Assembly (NCBI GenBank): GCA_026545225.1
Contig: CM048849.1
Coordinates: 14,205,541-14,269,540 of the forward strand
Length of the DNA: 64,000 nucleotides
Source: Cornus controversa
Lineage: Eukaryota > Streptophyta > Magnoliopsida > Cornales > Cornaceae
Reading direction: 5' to 3'
Shown here: in pieces, positions 47,782 to 59,400 of the stretch
How the letters are laid out: each line of letters opens with the position of its first letter
Position numbering within the stretch: position 1 is the stretch's first letter
The notes under the pieces: model-generated
Told to the model about the DNA's origin: nothing
Databases searched by the model: none
What the model saw: the letters and a program-made list of their open reading frames with translations, nothing else
Made by a program: the position numbers and the translations under genes

Positions 47782-49005
47782 CTACTCGAGGGCGGGTGGT
47801 GGTGGTGGTGGCTCGGTGGGAGTAGAGGTGGAGGTGGAAGCTCGTCCGGCAAGCAGGAACTGCAGGTCCTGCCGAAAGGCACGGAACTCGTCTAAAATAG
47901 CCCTATGACCTTGTGCCAGAGATGAAATGTCCGTCCGAATGCCTGCTAGCTGACTCTGCGTCACCTGGACATGCTCGTCAAAACCCTGCTGGAGCCGCTC
48001 TACATCAGCTGCCAGGCAAGAGTAGCCTGTCGCTATGATGTCATGCCGCTCTGTAGCAATATCCATCTCCTCCTCCTCCATCTCCTCATCATTGGACCCA
48101 TCCCCTGCAGGCTCTCCCTCATCCAATTCCACCGGGGCATCCATATCTACATCGTCTGGTGGATCACCCTGGTGGTCCTATCGCTCTAAGTGTCGCCTCA
48201 CCCACTCCCACTGCGTAGATGTGAAGCGGATGGGCGGTGCCAACTGAACGTCAGTATCACTGACCGGTATACTGGCACGGCTTAGAAAAGTGGCGACAAG
48301 GAAAGGAAAGGGAAGTCGCCAACTCGCTGCTCGTCGCATCCTCTTGTTCACAAGGCCGTCCCAGACCTTGAACATCTGCCCCGATACCAGAGACGGGACA
48401 GAAAACCACGTGCCCGTGTGGAAAGCATAGAGGCAACGGAGGAGGTCGCCTCTGCGCTCAGCCACATGCTGGAGAGGACACGTGTTCTTGATGAGAACGG
48501 TGTCCAGGAACCATAATCTGCTCGGGCACATCGATTTGGACGTACAGTTGTGACTTGACGTGGTAAACGCCTCGCCACACATGTCCATCACGATGGAGAA
48601 CAGTGTCGTGTCTGCTGGAAGTGCGGCCTTGTAAAGCGGTTGACCATCCTGGTCAACCATGTCTGGCGACTGCTGGTGAGGGATGCCGAGCATCTGCGCA
48701 ATCCGACTCAGTGTAATCGTAATCATCGTGGTGCCCACGACCGTCTCTAATGTGTCCGACGCTGTGCAGGAGTAAGTCATGCGCTCGTAGAAGACCTGCA
48801 CTAAGCGCTCGTGTGCCACATCAGTGGGAGGCACACACGGTCGATCGAGGTGACGCCTTCTGAGCTCGGTGATAGTCCACGTGCTGTCGGGACGCCTCTT
48901 GAACTCTCTCAAGTCAAATGTCTGCTCCGGGTGAAACTGTCGAGAACGGAAGGCTCGCCCGGGCACATCTCGCACAGAACCGAGGGCATTCTTCACCCTT
49001 GCCAT
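47782..49005 (-). pseudogene. Element B third ORF ('putative plant transposon protein' type)
   Basis: Fossil ORF of element B in the env-like position, downstream of integrase and on the same strand. Seen: RAFRSRQFHPEQTFDLREF, ITITLSRIAQMLGIP, PSRLWFLDTVLIKN and RRGDLLRCLYAFHTG, then an acidic stretch (EEMEEEEMD) and a heptad-like tail (VERLQQGFDEHVQ…QSQLAGIRTDISSL) ending in a Pro run. The core resembles the family usually labelled 'putative plant transposon protein' (I believe Pfam PF20167). No membrane segment is obvious. A parallel ORF with the same layout occurs in element A. Its function is unknown. Slightly broken. Confidence 0.65.
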
Positions 49006-49679
49006 GATCTCGGAACAGTCTGCACTTTATTCCAAAAATTACGTAAATACAAGAAAATGAAAGGAATACTAAACTAAGAATAAAAATAAAAGAATAAAAA
49101 AAAATGAGGTCCTAGTCCATGGTGCTGACATGAATTCAAAAAAAATTGCTCTCAAAGAGGCAGTGTAAGCGGATGCAACCGAAACGAAGGTGCCACGGTT
49201 ACAAACCGTACAAAAAGCATTTGAAACAGAGAGAATGCAATATCTTACCCCTACATGAATTCCTACCCCCCAAAACCTGCAAAATCCCATTACGAATATC
49301 GCAAATGCACCCATCCAACCCAACATCAACTGTCTATGTTTATTACATCGTAAAACTATCAAAAATAGCGAGAAAGTACACAAAAATGTAGCCATGCATC
49401 ACTTACCTCAAGGTGAAGATGATGCCCGGCACAAACAGAAGAAGACCCACTCGCAGTTGCAAAGAGAAGAGCGTGAGTGTGCTCGTGGCGATCTCGGACT
49501 ATGTCGAACGGCGGTGGATGATCAGGAATGGAAGATCAAGTGCGGGATGGTGCTTGGAGAATCTCTTGATCGCTCGGAGAAGAGAAGGAAGTCGGACGGT
49601 CTGAGGAAGAAATGAGGAAATGAGAGGGAAGCCCAACAGTTTAAATAAGAATTCAGCTCACGTGCAGGCATCGCGTGCA

Positions 49680-50062
49680 TCTCGATTGATCGAGATGTGC
49701 ATCTCGATCAATTGATATTTCGATTGATCGAAATCCCACTTCGATCAATCGAGATCGGCTTCGCTCAATCGAGATCTGCTTCGATGAATCGAGATTTTTC
49801 CTTCGATCAATCGAGATTTTATTTCGATCGATCGAGAGTTTACTTCGATTAATCGAGATTTTACTTTGATCAATCGAAATCCCATTTTGATCAATCAAAA
49901 TTTCGATCGATCGAGGACCTATCAAAGTGCTATCGAAGAATACTACCTCTCGGGACTTTAGATTTGGCAACTCTCTGTAATTTTTTGATCAATCGAGACT
50001 GAGATCTCGATCAATCAAAATCTCGATTGATCGAGATCTTGGTTTCGATCAATCGAGATGCT
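49680..50062. repeat. Array of about 16 TCGATCRATCGA-type palindromes
   Basis: Twelve units between 49680 and 49918 and four between 49986 and 50060 are variants of TCGATCAATCGAGAT or its reverse complement, about 20 bp apart. Each unit is close to a perfect palindrome, so the transcript could fold into many small hairpins. The array sits between the integrase end and the third ORF of element B. Three more units lie in the same element's LTR (45738–45796). Confidence 0.9.
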
Positions 50063-50231
50063 CAAAAATAGCCAGCTTAAGTTATGCTTCATGGACTTGG
50101 ATTTTTGGGATTTAGATACTAAATTGCTTAGATACAAAACCTACTTTGGATTAAAAAGGGACATCATGGAAGCATGATAGCTACCATGGCTTCGCCACCT
50201 TACACGTCTATGGCACGACGTCCGGATTGGC

Positions 50232-50870
50232 TCATGAGTCAAAATATACGGGATCCGTCAAAGTGACGACATCCACGTATTCGGTGGTAACTTGGTCATT
50301 CACACATACTTTTAAGCCCTGCCCTTTTACTTTGAACAACGATCCGTCTTTCAAGTCCTTTAATTCCACCGCTCCGTGGGGAGCGACGAAATTAACCAAA
50401 AATGGACCATCCCAACGGGAGCGAAGTTTTTTGGGAAACAAATGGAGGCGTGAGTTGTACAACCATACTTTTTGGCCCGACGAAAATGTTTTAACTCGAA
50501 TATTACGATCATGAAAGGCTTTGGACTTTGCCTTATAGATTTTAGCGTTCTCATACGTGTCATGTCGCAATTCTTCTAATTCATTTAATTGAAGCTTTCG
50601 ATTAGATCCGGCCTTTTGCATGTCAAAATTGAAAGTTTTAGTGGCCCACATAGCTTTATGCTCCAATTCAACCGGAAGATGGCACGCTTTGTCATAAACC
50701 AACCGATAAGGTGATATTCCAATGGGAGTTTTATATGCGGTTCGGTATGCCCATAATGCATCGTTTAGTCGCAATGACCAATCTTTCCGGTCAGGCCGAA
50801 CAGTTTTCTCAAGAATGTTCTTAATCTCCCTATTGGATACCTCTACTTGGCCACTAGTTTGAGGATGGTA
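50232..50870 (-). pseudogene. Element B integrase, C-terminal half
   Basis: Fossil. From the junction at 50872 leftward the frame gives [20 protein letters not shown], which holds the last Glu of the integrase DDE site. Then follow [40 protein letters not shown] and a GPFLV linker typical of Ty3 elements. The N-terminal and first catalytic parts are absent at this place because element A begins at 50873. Confidence 0.85.
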
Positions 50871-50872
50871 CG

Positions 50873-52379
50873 TGATTCGTGTGACTCAAAAAGTATATCA
50901 ATTAAAATTTTCCACACTTCGCAATAGAACGAATTCCTTGCAGAATAGGGCTATCGAAAGGGGTATCGTACCTCAGGGATTATGGTCTGATGAGTTGGAA
51001 TACGGAATTAATTCTAATTAAATTTATAAGAAAAGAATTCTGATTTTTAAACTAATAAAAAAATAAAATAAAATAAATCAAAGTAAGATAGATAATGAAG
51101 ATAATAAGAGAGAAATCTAGGGTGTTTGACTTCACCACTAACTCCACAATCAATGGTCAATTGAATCAACTATGGGGAATTACATCATGCATAAGTGGTG
51201 TCGGTGGCTACAAGCTCACCTTCATCCGTCAAGAAGATAACATATGATTAAGGCTAAGCCATGGACTATTTTCGATTGGCATGGGCCATCTGCCTAACTA
51301 CTCTAATCTAGGGTGCAGTATGGTTCATCTTCTCTAGGCATAATCCATCAAAGCTCATAACAATATATTCAGTGATTACCATTGTGTAATAATCCCTCTC
51401 ATGATCACAGAAAACAAGAGAGATTGAGTTCAATAATAACAACTAAATATCTAAGACAAGATAAGAAATCATTGAGATTGAATTTACAAGACTTTAATTG
51501 CTCAATTCTATAATAAGAATCATCTGAATTACACAATCTATGCATGTATATAAAGGTCCCCAATAATTAAAACAATCAAACCATTGATGCTTTGTTAGGG
51601 CTACATCAAAACCCTAGTGGATGAACTAGCCGCTCATGGTAGAAGAAGAAGCTTCAACTGTTGAGGAAGAAGACATCATCTTTCTGAATTACGCGTATGA
51701 CTTTGTTCTCCAATGGCTCTGCAAATATGTTTCTGTTCTCTTCTCAGCCCTCTCAGACTCTCCAAGCTCTGTTCTCTCTGTCTAATCCCCCTCTATCCAG
51801 CCTCCAAGTCTTCACTTTATTCCTCCAAGAGAATACACCAAAGTTCTAATCCAATTAGGAATAAATTAGGGTTTCCCGCAGCACTAATCAGGTGGATTTT
51901 TCCTGCTGACTTCGGCCCAACTTTTGACCCACTAGAAGTCCGATTTACGGAATTTTTGTGAAATACAAAAGTGTGCAGAATCAAATTTCGTTCAACCTTA
52001 AGCAAGAATTATGTTGATTTGAGGCTCAAAAATAAGACTTTTGGTCTATTTTCCAAAACGGGATTAAGACTGTATTATGCGCAGATTTGGGCTTCAGGCC
52101 CGAAACCTTCTTAAGCAGCTGTAATTCTCTTGGACCTCTTTTTTGGGCTAATTTGAGTTAAATTAAATGGTTGAGTGAATCTCCTTGATGTAGGCTTCAT
52201 CTCACCATCTTGGATGTCTTCTTTAAATGCCCAAAAGCTTGGTATTAACTGAAATAATCATTAAGGCCCTGAAAATACAGAAAACACTAAAACAAAGTAA
52301 AATCACAAAATAATCTATCACTAAGAGAATAAAATACATAAGTTAAGAGGCTAGAATGCGTAACATTCAACGCCTATCA
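50873..52379 (-). mobile_element. Athila-like element A, 3' LTR
   Basis: 1507 bp. On the minus strand it starts TGATAGGCGTTGAATG and ends ACACGAATCA. The purine tract GTTTGGGGGTG stands directly before it (52380–52390). Over the 175 bp shared with the 5' LTR in this window there are three substitutions and one 8-bp length difference. This suggests a young insertion, clearly younger than B. The left junction lies inside B's integrase. Confidence 0.9.
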
Positions 52380-54956
52380 CACCCCCAAACTTACATATTG
52401 CTAGTCCCTTAACAATAGAATAAAAGAAAACTAAAACAAAAGAAACTACTAAATACTAACTAAACTACCCAACTCCACTTTCGTAGGAGAAACGATTTCA
52501 TTTAGCATATGCAACAAGCCTTTAAACCCCTAGGTTCCCCCTAGTGGACGAGTATAGTCTCGTGAGGGTTTTCAGAAATATTACCCACAAACATTCAAAA
52601 TTCTGTTTCAACATTAATTCAAGAAGAAGATTACAATATATAGTTACAAACTTGCATTCAAAAATAATTTCAAACTTTCAAATTCTATAATTCAAAGCAA
52701 TGGTCCCCATACATAATTCACATCAACATATCTCAAAATAATCAACTCTAACTTCCTCGTGTAATGTGAACTAGCAATCATCTCATGTAGCACAACCCAG
52801 CTCTGAATATATTAAGGCACATACCCTTTCAACTCACTAGCTCCCCTTATTGAAATCATACTTCCAAACATGCATACATGACTTTTTCATTTTTTTTTTC
52901 ATCATTCTTTTTTTTTCATTGCTTTATTGGTTGTGCAATGTCTTGATCTATTAAGCTTTCTGAAAGATCCATGTAGCAAGCTTTCAGTTAGTGGCTCCCA
53001 AACCAGATGGCTTTAGGGCACTAGGCTTTAAGATACCCCGAAGACCTAATTACTCGAATCAGTCAGGTTACAAATCAAGACAACCAATGCTCATCTTTTC
53101 TCACCCTTTCACTTTTGACGCGAACACTCCGTGCTTCCTGAGGCATAGAGGCCCGGTTACTCATGAAAAAGATCAAATTGATTTGCTTATTCATCACTTT
53201 TTTTTTCTTTTTTTTTTCACTTCTTTTCTTTTTCATTGAAGTCAAGTAACACATTATCGGTACTCATTCTCAAGAGATACTAATTAATATCAAGCATATG
53301 TAACTCAATAACTCAAAACCAAAGTTTATACCCCATAAGACTATGCTAGTGTGTTTGTGCATGTAAGGAAACTAAAATCAATCACTCCAAAATATGTTAT
53401 TGCAAACCATGATTAAAACCACATAATTTAAATCACAGTTTTCAAAATTTTCAAACATACTCAAAAATTGCAAGTTATGCACCTACATAAGGTACTAATC
53501 CCTTAAATAATGTCAAAACATTCTATCTAAAAATAAAACAAAATAAAATAAAATAAACAAACTAAGAAAATAAAATAAAATAAAATCCTAATACAAAAAG
53601 AATTTCACACAAATTTTCCCCATATGCAATAAAGCACAAAAATAGGCATCGCTAGGCATCGCCTCACCCCCAAACTTAAACTGTACATTGTCCTTAATGT
53701 ACACCCAATTGAAGCATAGAGAAGAGTAAGAACGATGTTACCAGAAATTCGGAGTAGTGGAAAGAAAATAGAGTACATCACTAGCATGAAGGCAATGCAA
53801 GCGCACCCCCCTCCCCCCAAACTTGGATGTTACAACCTGTCAAAACAAACCACTATACCTCAAAGATCAAGTGGAAAGAGTATGGGTGAAAATAAATATG
53901 AAAGAGAAAATCCTAAAAAAAAGCATTTTTTTTTCATTTTTTTTATAATAAAAATCTAACTACAAAAAGAAAAATAAAAAGAAAAATAAAAACTAAAAAT
54001 AAAATAAAATACAAAAGATGGTTACCTTCCTGTCAAGGATGTGGTGTTGCTTGACGCATCAGTGCACGCATCATCCTCCTCATCTCTAGTTGCTCTTGGC
54101 GAGTGTCACGAAAGTGATCCGCCATCTCTGTTCTCATTGCTCCAAACTGGGTGGATACTTCTGTTTGTAGGGTGCAAAACTGGGCCGTCAACCCAGCAAT
54201 CTGTCCCTCTAAATACTGATAATCATGGCTACCAGCCTGTGCATGCACCTCCTCTTCCTCTACCTCCATCTCCTCTGGATCTTCCACCGGTGGTGGTATA
54301 TCTATATGCTCTCCCCCCTGGGCCAACCGAGATACCTCACTAGGTGCCGCGATGACTCTCTGGTGCATATGAGATCGACTCAGGTTCCAGTCATGCGTGC
54401 CATAATGAAGATCACGTGGAAAGGCAAGCTCATCCTCATGGACTGCATATCCCTGTGTCACAAGCAACTGGTGAATAATAGTAGGGAATGGAAACTCCCA
54501 GTCACTTGCACTGTCTGGTGCCTTGGCCACAACTTTGGAATATAATTTCTCAATCTGTGGGAATGACAACCAATGCCCAAAATGTATAGCATATAAGGCT
54601 CTGAGGAACTCTTGACGTCTTTCGGTTTTATGTCCAATTGGACATACATTCTTGAGTAGAACAGCATCAATGAACCATAAATGATTTGGCATTGAAGACT
54701 TTGAAGCTGCATTCCTTTTCGGCCCAGAAAATTGATTGGCACACAAACGTGCCACCACATTACCCACTGATAACTCGTCAGGTAAAGGAGTATAGATATG
54801 AGATAAATCATCTGGGCACTCATGAGGACAACCCATGGCAATGGCAATGGATGACATGTCCACTCGAACTATTGTTCCATCTACGGAAGAAGTAAGCACA
54901 TCCCGCTCATTAGGTGTCGGCATTAAGTTCTGATAAAATACCTTGACAAGTAAATA

Positions 54957-57900
54957 TGTAAGGACCGGAATAATTTTGACCGGTTCTGGACAAATTTTGA
55001 CCGAATTTATTTATTTTTGAATAAATTAAATTCGGAGAGATGTGGATATATATATATATATGTATGTGGAATTATATATATATATATATATATATATAGT
55101 TTGGACGTGGACATTTATATATATATATAGGATTATATATATATAAGTGGAGGAAGTGCATATATATATATATGTATATATATATATAGTGGGTTTGTAC
55201 GTAATTGTGGAAAAATAGAGACATTTATATAATTATAGGTATATGTGTGGGGAAATACATGTATTAGGTGGTGTTGAATAGATATATTCATATATGTGTA
55301 TAATATATGTAAGTGAAGCATGTGGCTAGGAGAATAAGGAAAGGTGTGGACCAAAATAGAAGAGACCATGAGTGGTCAGCCGAAAAAAGAAGAAAAGAAA
55401 GAAAGAAAAGAGAAAAAGAAAGAAAAGAAAAGAAAAGGAAAAAGAAAAGAAAAGAGAGAAGAGAGGGGAATCGGGGAGAGGAGAAACCGAGAGAGAAAAG
55501 GGAATCGGGAGAGAGGAGGAGGGATACGGCGCCGGCGATGGATGGGGCTGCCGACCACTCGCGGTGGAGCTCGGCCGGGGCGATGGTGGTGGCTGGTGGT
55601 GAGTTGTTGGCCGCGACTGGGGTTTGCGGGTTGGGTTCGTTGATTCGGTGGAGGATTCGAATGACGATGGTGCCGGCAGTGGAAGTTCTCGGCTGGTTCA
55701 GCTGGGTTTAACCGACGGGCTGGTGACGGCGGCTGATGGTGGTCGTCGGGGTGGCTCGGGTGGTGTTCGCTCGAACGCTCTTCATTTCTTGGGTCAATTC
55801 CAAATGGAAGCTTCAGATTCCATGGATGTAGCTTGTGGTTTGGTTTGGTTTTGGGTGTAGCTTCCAGCAAGTGGGTGTTCTCCATGGCAAGCGGTTGAGA
55901 AATTGTTGTGACAGTCCGACGGTGGCTCGGTGTGGTGGTCCTCGATGGACTGTTTTGGGCGACTATTTGGGCAGGTATGGTTTGAGTTGGTGGTCTCTTG
56001 GCCTTAGAGAAGATGGTGAGTGATGGTAGTTCCGACGGTGGAGCTGGGTCCTTCACGGCTGGGGTTGAGAAGCCGAAGATGGTGGTCCGGATACTTGGTT
56101 CGGTTGTTGAGATTCTCGGTGGCAGAGAGTGGTGCTCACGGCTGGGCTTGGCCGTGGGTTTCGTTTGGCTCGGCTGGCGGTTGATGGCTGTGTTGAAGGT
56201 GGTCTGACGGCAGCAAGATGATGGCTCGGTTAGGGGCTATTTTAGTACGAGTTTGTAGGGCTAATGGTGGCTAGCTTTTGGGTCCCATTTGGTTCAAATG
56301 ATGGTGGCATTTTCCACGGCTGTTCAGACAGCCTGTTTTGGTGGGTTCAGAGTGTCCAACGGAGGGTTTTAGAATTGGATTCGACAGCTTACAGATTCAG
56401 TTTGAGCAGCCTGTAGTAACTGGTTTGGGGTTTAGAAAGTGGCTATTTTGGGATCATTTGTGCTAGGTTAGGAGTGCTCATAGTTTTGAATCCATGGAGT
56501 GCCGAAGGGGCTCCTATGGTGGGTTTGATTTGTTTGGCAGGAAAGTGAATTATATATACATATATATGTGTGTGGATGATGGTGATGAATCCTTGGTAGT
56601 GGGTTAGGTTGGTGGTGGTCAGTTTTGGCAGGTTTCGATTGGTTGTTTGAATGAGATGGGTTCTCAATTATTGGCGGTACATAGTAGTTGCCATGGTTGG
56701 ACTTCGGGTGATTGTTTCGACAAGAAGGGGGTGGCTGAAGGAGACTTGAATCATAGATCTTCACTCGGTAGCTACAAGGTGGTTATGATGGCGTGTAGCA
56801 GCGGGTGTGTGTACGGCTGATTTGGATTTTCCATGGGGGTTACGATTGATGACTTGATGGCCATACTTGGATCTTGGATGGCTTGAGATAGTGGTGTCGA
56901 AAGTGATGATTCGACTGATGGTGAAGGAGCAGCTTGGTGTTGGATTTTAATTTGGAAATGGGTCGAAGATAGCTTGAGTTGGACTCATGATTTGGATTGT
57001 TGGCGTGGGCTTGACACGAGACTTAACCGGGCAAGGAAATGGACCGCTTTGCAAGCGCGGCATGGTGAAAGCGAGACTTAAGGCAAGTTGATTCTTGCCT
57101 CTATCTCTTATGTATATTTTAGTTTTGTTGAGTAATTTACATATGTTTCTAATTTGATCATGTGTGGTGTGTGTATATATATACGTGCATATATATACAT
57201 AAAGGTGAAAATTGTATATAAGTGGGATGTAAGGATATATATATATATGTGTGTGTATATACATATATGTGGTGGGAAGGAAAACATGTTATACTGTTTA
57301 AATGCATGTGCATTGTATCTAAAATTTGCTACTTGTTGAGTAGGTGACGTGGTACTTGATTTACATTGTTCATGTAAATGTTTCTATTCATATATGTTGT
57401 CTGTACATATTGATGTTGGATGTGTATTGCTTTTGAGCATGTTGTAAATGATTTTCATAAATCATGTGTAGTAGATTTTGTATGTTCATATGTGCTAGAG
57501 TAGCCATATACATTGTTGGTTCATGCATGCTAGGAGGAGCATGGTCTTAAATATCGTGATATATTTAAGTGCATGTATATTTTTGAGAATATGTGAGGAT
57601 CGACCTGCTGCAGCGGTGATAGTATGGTTCCGCATACCTTGTTGGGCCTTTGAGCTCACCCCCTCCCAGTTTTGCAGGTATTGCTGATTATGGAGTCAGT
57701 TGGAGAACTGATGGTACTGATGGTAGAGGTGGTGGTTAGATTCCTTAGAATCTAAATTATGTCCAGGAGATTAAATGAATGTTGTACATTTGGATTAAAT
57801 GTATGAAGTGTTTATATTGATTCAATTCCTTCAGATGTATTTCATTCATGTGATGTATGTATATAATACGGACATTCAAGGACTGAGACATGTATATTTT

Positions 57901-58254
57901 TGATTCCATTATGCATGTTGTAGAAATGCTGGGGGGACACGTGCCCAGAAGTGTCCATTTTTATTGTTAGATATAAATGCTGGGGGGACACGTGCCCAGA
58001 AGTGTCCATATGAATTGTAAAGCAGGTGTAACATGCCAAGAGCTGATTATTTAGAATGGGTCATGCCCGATTTTTGTGAAAATCATTTGCAAGGGCCATT
58101 GATGATCTAATGCCACTTGAAGGGTGTGCATATAGAATGCTTCCGCAATAGAATAGATTATAATGAGATTAAGGTGTGGGAACTTGAGGTGAAATTACGG
58201 ATTCACCCCCGTTTCCCTCGCTCCTAACCGGGTGTCGGAAATCGGGGCGTGACA
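54957..58254 (+). mobile_element. Solo LTR of a Ty3-type element, 3.3 kb
   Basis: Begins TGTAAGGACCGGAATAA and ends GGGGCGTGACA. The 5-mers AAATA at 54952–54956 and 58255–58259 are the target duplication. No gag or pol lies between, so it is a solo LTR left by LTR–LTR recombination. Inside are (TA)n runs, a GA-rich tract (55380–55520), a G-rich core (55520–56900) and a 51-bp repeated unit (57924–58010). Open frames in the G-rich core follow composition. The intact target duplication argues for a fairly recent event, later than element A. Confidence 0.93.
57924..58015. repeat. 51-bp repeat with CACGTG in the solo LTR
   Basis: AAATGCTGGGGGGACACGTG followed by CCCAGAAGTGTCCAT occurs at 57924 and at 57975. 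Each unit holds a G-box core (CACGTG) and the inverted pair GGACAC/GTGTCC, so it can also fold back on itself. Confidence 0.85.
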
Positions 58255-58959
58255 AAATAGTAGATGAGAGTGGAACAAAAATGGATGCCGACCGACGATG
58301 ACGGATGTCGGAAATCCCCCATCGTGTCTCGGGAAACATACCATAAAGTTCGGCTATGTCAAACGTGGTTTCAAAGTTCAACACCTTGGATGCCATCTCT
58401 CTTGAATACCTTCTCGGCGAGATCGTGAAGAACCTGTGGTCGGATCATGCCTCGCTCGGCGAGGATTACGTGAACTTGAAGTACCTTGGTGACTTGCTCT
58501 CTTTGGTGCCATAGAAGTAGAAAAAGTGTGGTTGAGGAATTAAATCGAACACTTGGTGTGCACAATTCTTTTGTAACCTTCAACCTCCTCTTTTCGGCAA
58601 TTTTTTCACCCAAATCAAACTAGTGAATTCACCAAATTGATCCCCCAAACTTGGTCTTCAAAAGCCCTCAAAAAGATTTGAATAAATTCTTCAAAGAAAA
58701 ACTTCACTTACTTTGATGTTGAACTTGAAAAAGTGAGAGCTTCCTTTGAGAACTAGTGATTTTTGATCCAATTTGATGTTGAAGTTGATGTTGATTAATG
58801 TTGAATTCTTGTTTAATAATCACCAATTGAAGAAATTAATTTTCTAGATGATATAGGACTTGAATTGGAGTTCAAAGAGGCCTAGGATGCAAGTGGTAGC
58901 AACAAAGGATGAGAGGTGGCCTTTATAGGCCTTAAAAATTCGGGCAGCCCTTCCATGGG

Positions 58960-59165
58960 CCTGGGCGATCGATCCCCCCTTGGATGGGTGATTGATCACC
59001 CACCTGCTGGTGGGTGATCACTTGAAAAACCATGGGGCGATCGATCCCCCTCCTTTAGGGCGATCGATCCCCCTCCTGGATGCTTGTTGGACCTCCATCG
59101 CCCAAGGTCGACCGAGACTTGATATTTTTGAGTCTCCATCGCCCAAGGTCGACCGAGAGCACTAT
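58960..59165. repeat. GCGATCGATCCCCC repeats and a 12-bp hairpin in element A
   Basis: Three copies of GGCGATCGATCCCCC (about 58966, 59037 and 59059), then two copies of CATCGCCCAAGGTCGACCGAG (about 59097 and 59138). A perfect hairpin lies between: TGATCACCCACC at 58993–59004 pairs with GGTGGGTGATCA at 59009–59020 over a TGCT loop. The cluster stands between the pol end and the third ORF, where element B has its palindrome array. Confidence 0.85.
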
Positions 59166-59400
59166 TTTTCACCCGTCTTGAGTCCAAATACCTCGGTACA
59201 CCTCTTAGCATCCTCCGGAAGCAACTTATACATCAAAAACTCAAAGAAAAAATATTAAAATTCAACTAGAATTGAAGAAAAACTTAAGAAAACTAGAACT
59301 AAAAATTAAAATTAAAGAAAACTAAAGGAAATAAAGTATAAAAATACATACAGAACCTACAATTTAACGTCCGTAGGAGACGATTGACTCTCCGAATGGA

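Larger units (their letters stand above)
45981..50872 (-). mobile_element. Athila-like element B, 3' internal part
   Basis: Fossil. In element order (right to left) it holds the C-terminal half of an integrase (50870–50232), a palindrome array (50062–49680), a third ORF (49005–47782), then about 1.8 kb without coding likeness up to the purine tract and LTR. The upstream gag, protease and reverse transcriptase of this element must lie right of element A, which interrupts it at 50873. It is broken in a few places and is older than element A, which it hosts. Confidence 0.8.
54033..58613 (-). pseudogene. Element A third ORF, split by a solo LTR
   Basis: Fossil. The larger part (54923–54033) has DMSSIAIAMGCPHECPDDL, PNHLWFIDAVLLKNVCPIG, RRQEFLRALYAIHFG, an acidic stretch (PEEMEVEEEEV) and a heptad-like tail (QIAGLTAQFCTLQTEVSTQF). 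The smaller N-terminal part lies right of the insertion (58396 leftward, SKVLNFETTFDIAELYGMF). It has the same order of parts as the ORF at 47782–49005 and the same env-like position. The two differ widely in sequence, so the layout has been kept while the residues changed. Confidence 0.65.

Noticed and set aside
49680-50062. A CRISPR array
   Set aside because: Units are short palindromes with irregular spacing and no unique spacers, in a plant retroelement.
55313-56056. ORFs of 132 and 226 codons in the solo LTR
   Set aside because: They come from GA-rich and G-rich composition (Lys/Glu/Arg runs on plus, Pro/Ser on minus) inside an LTR.
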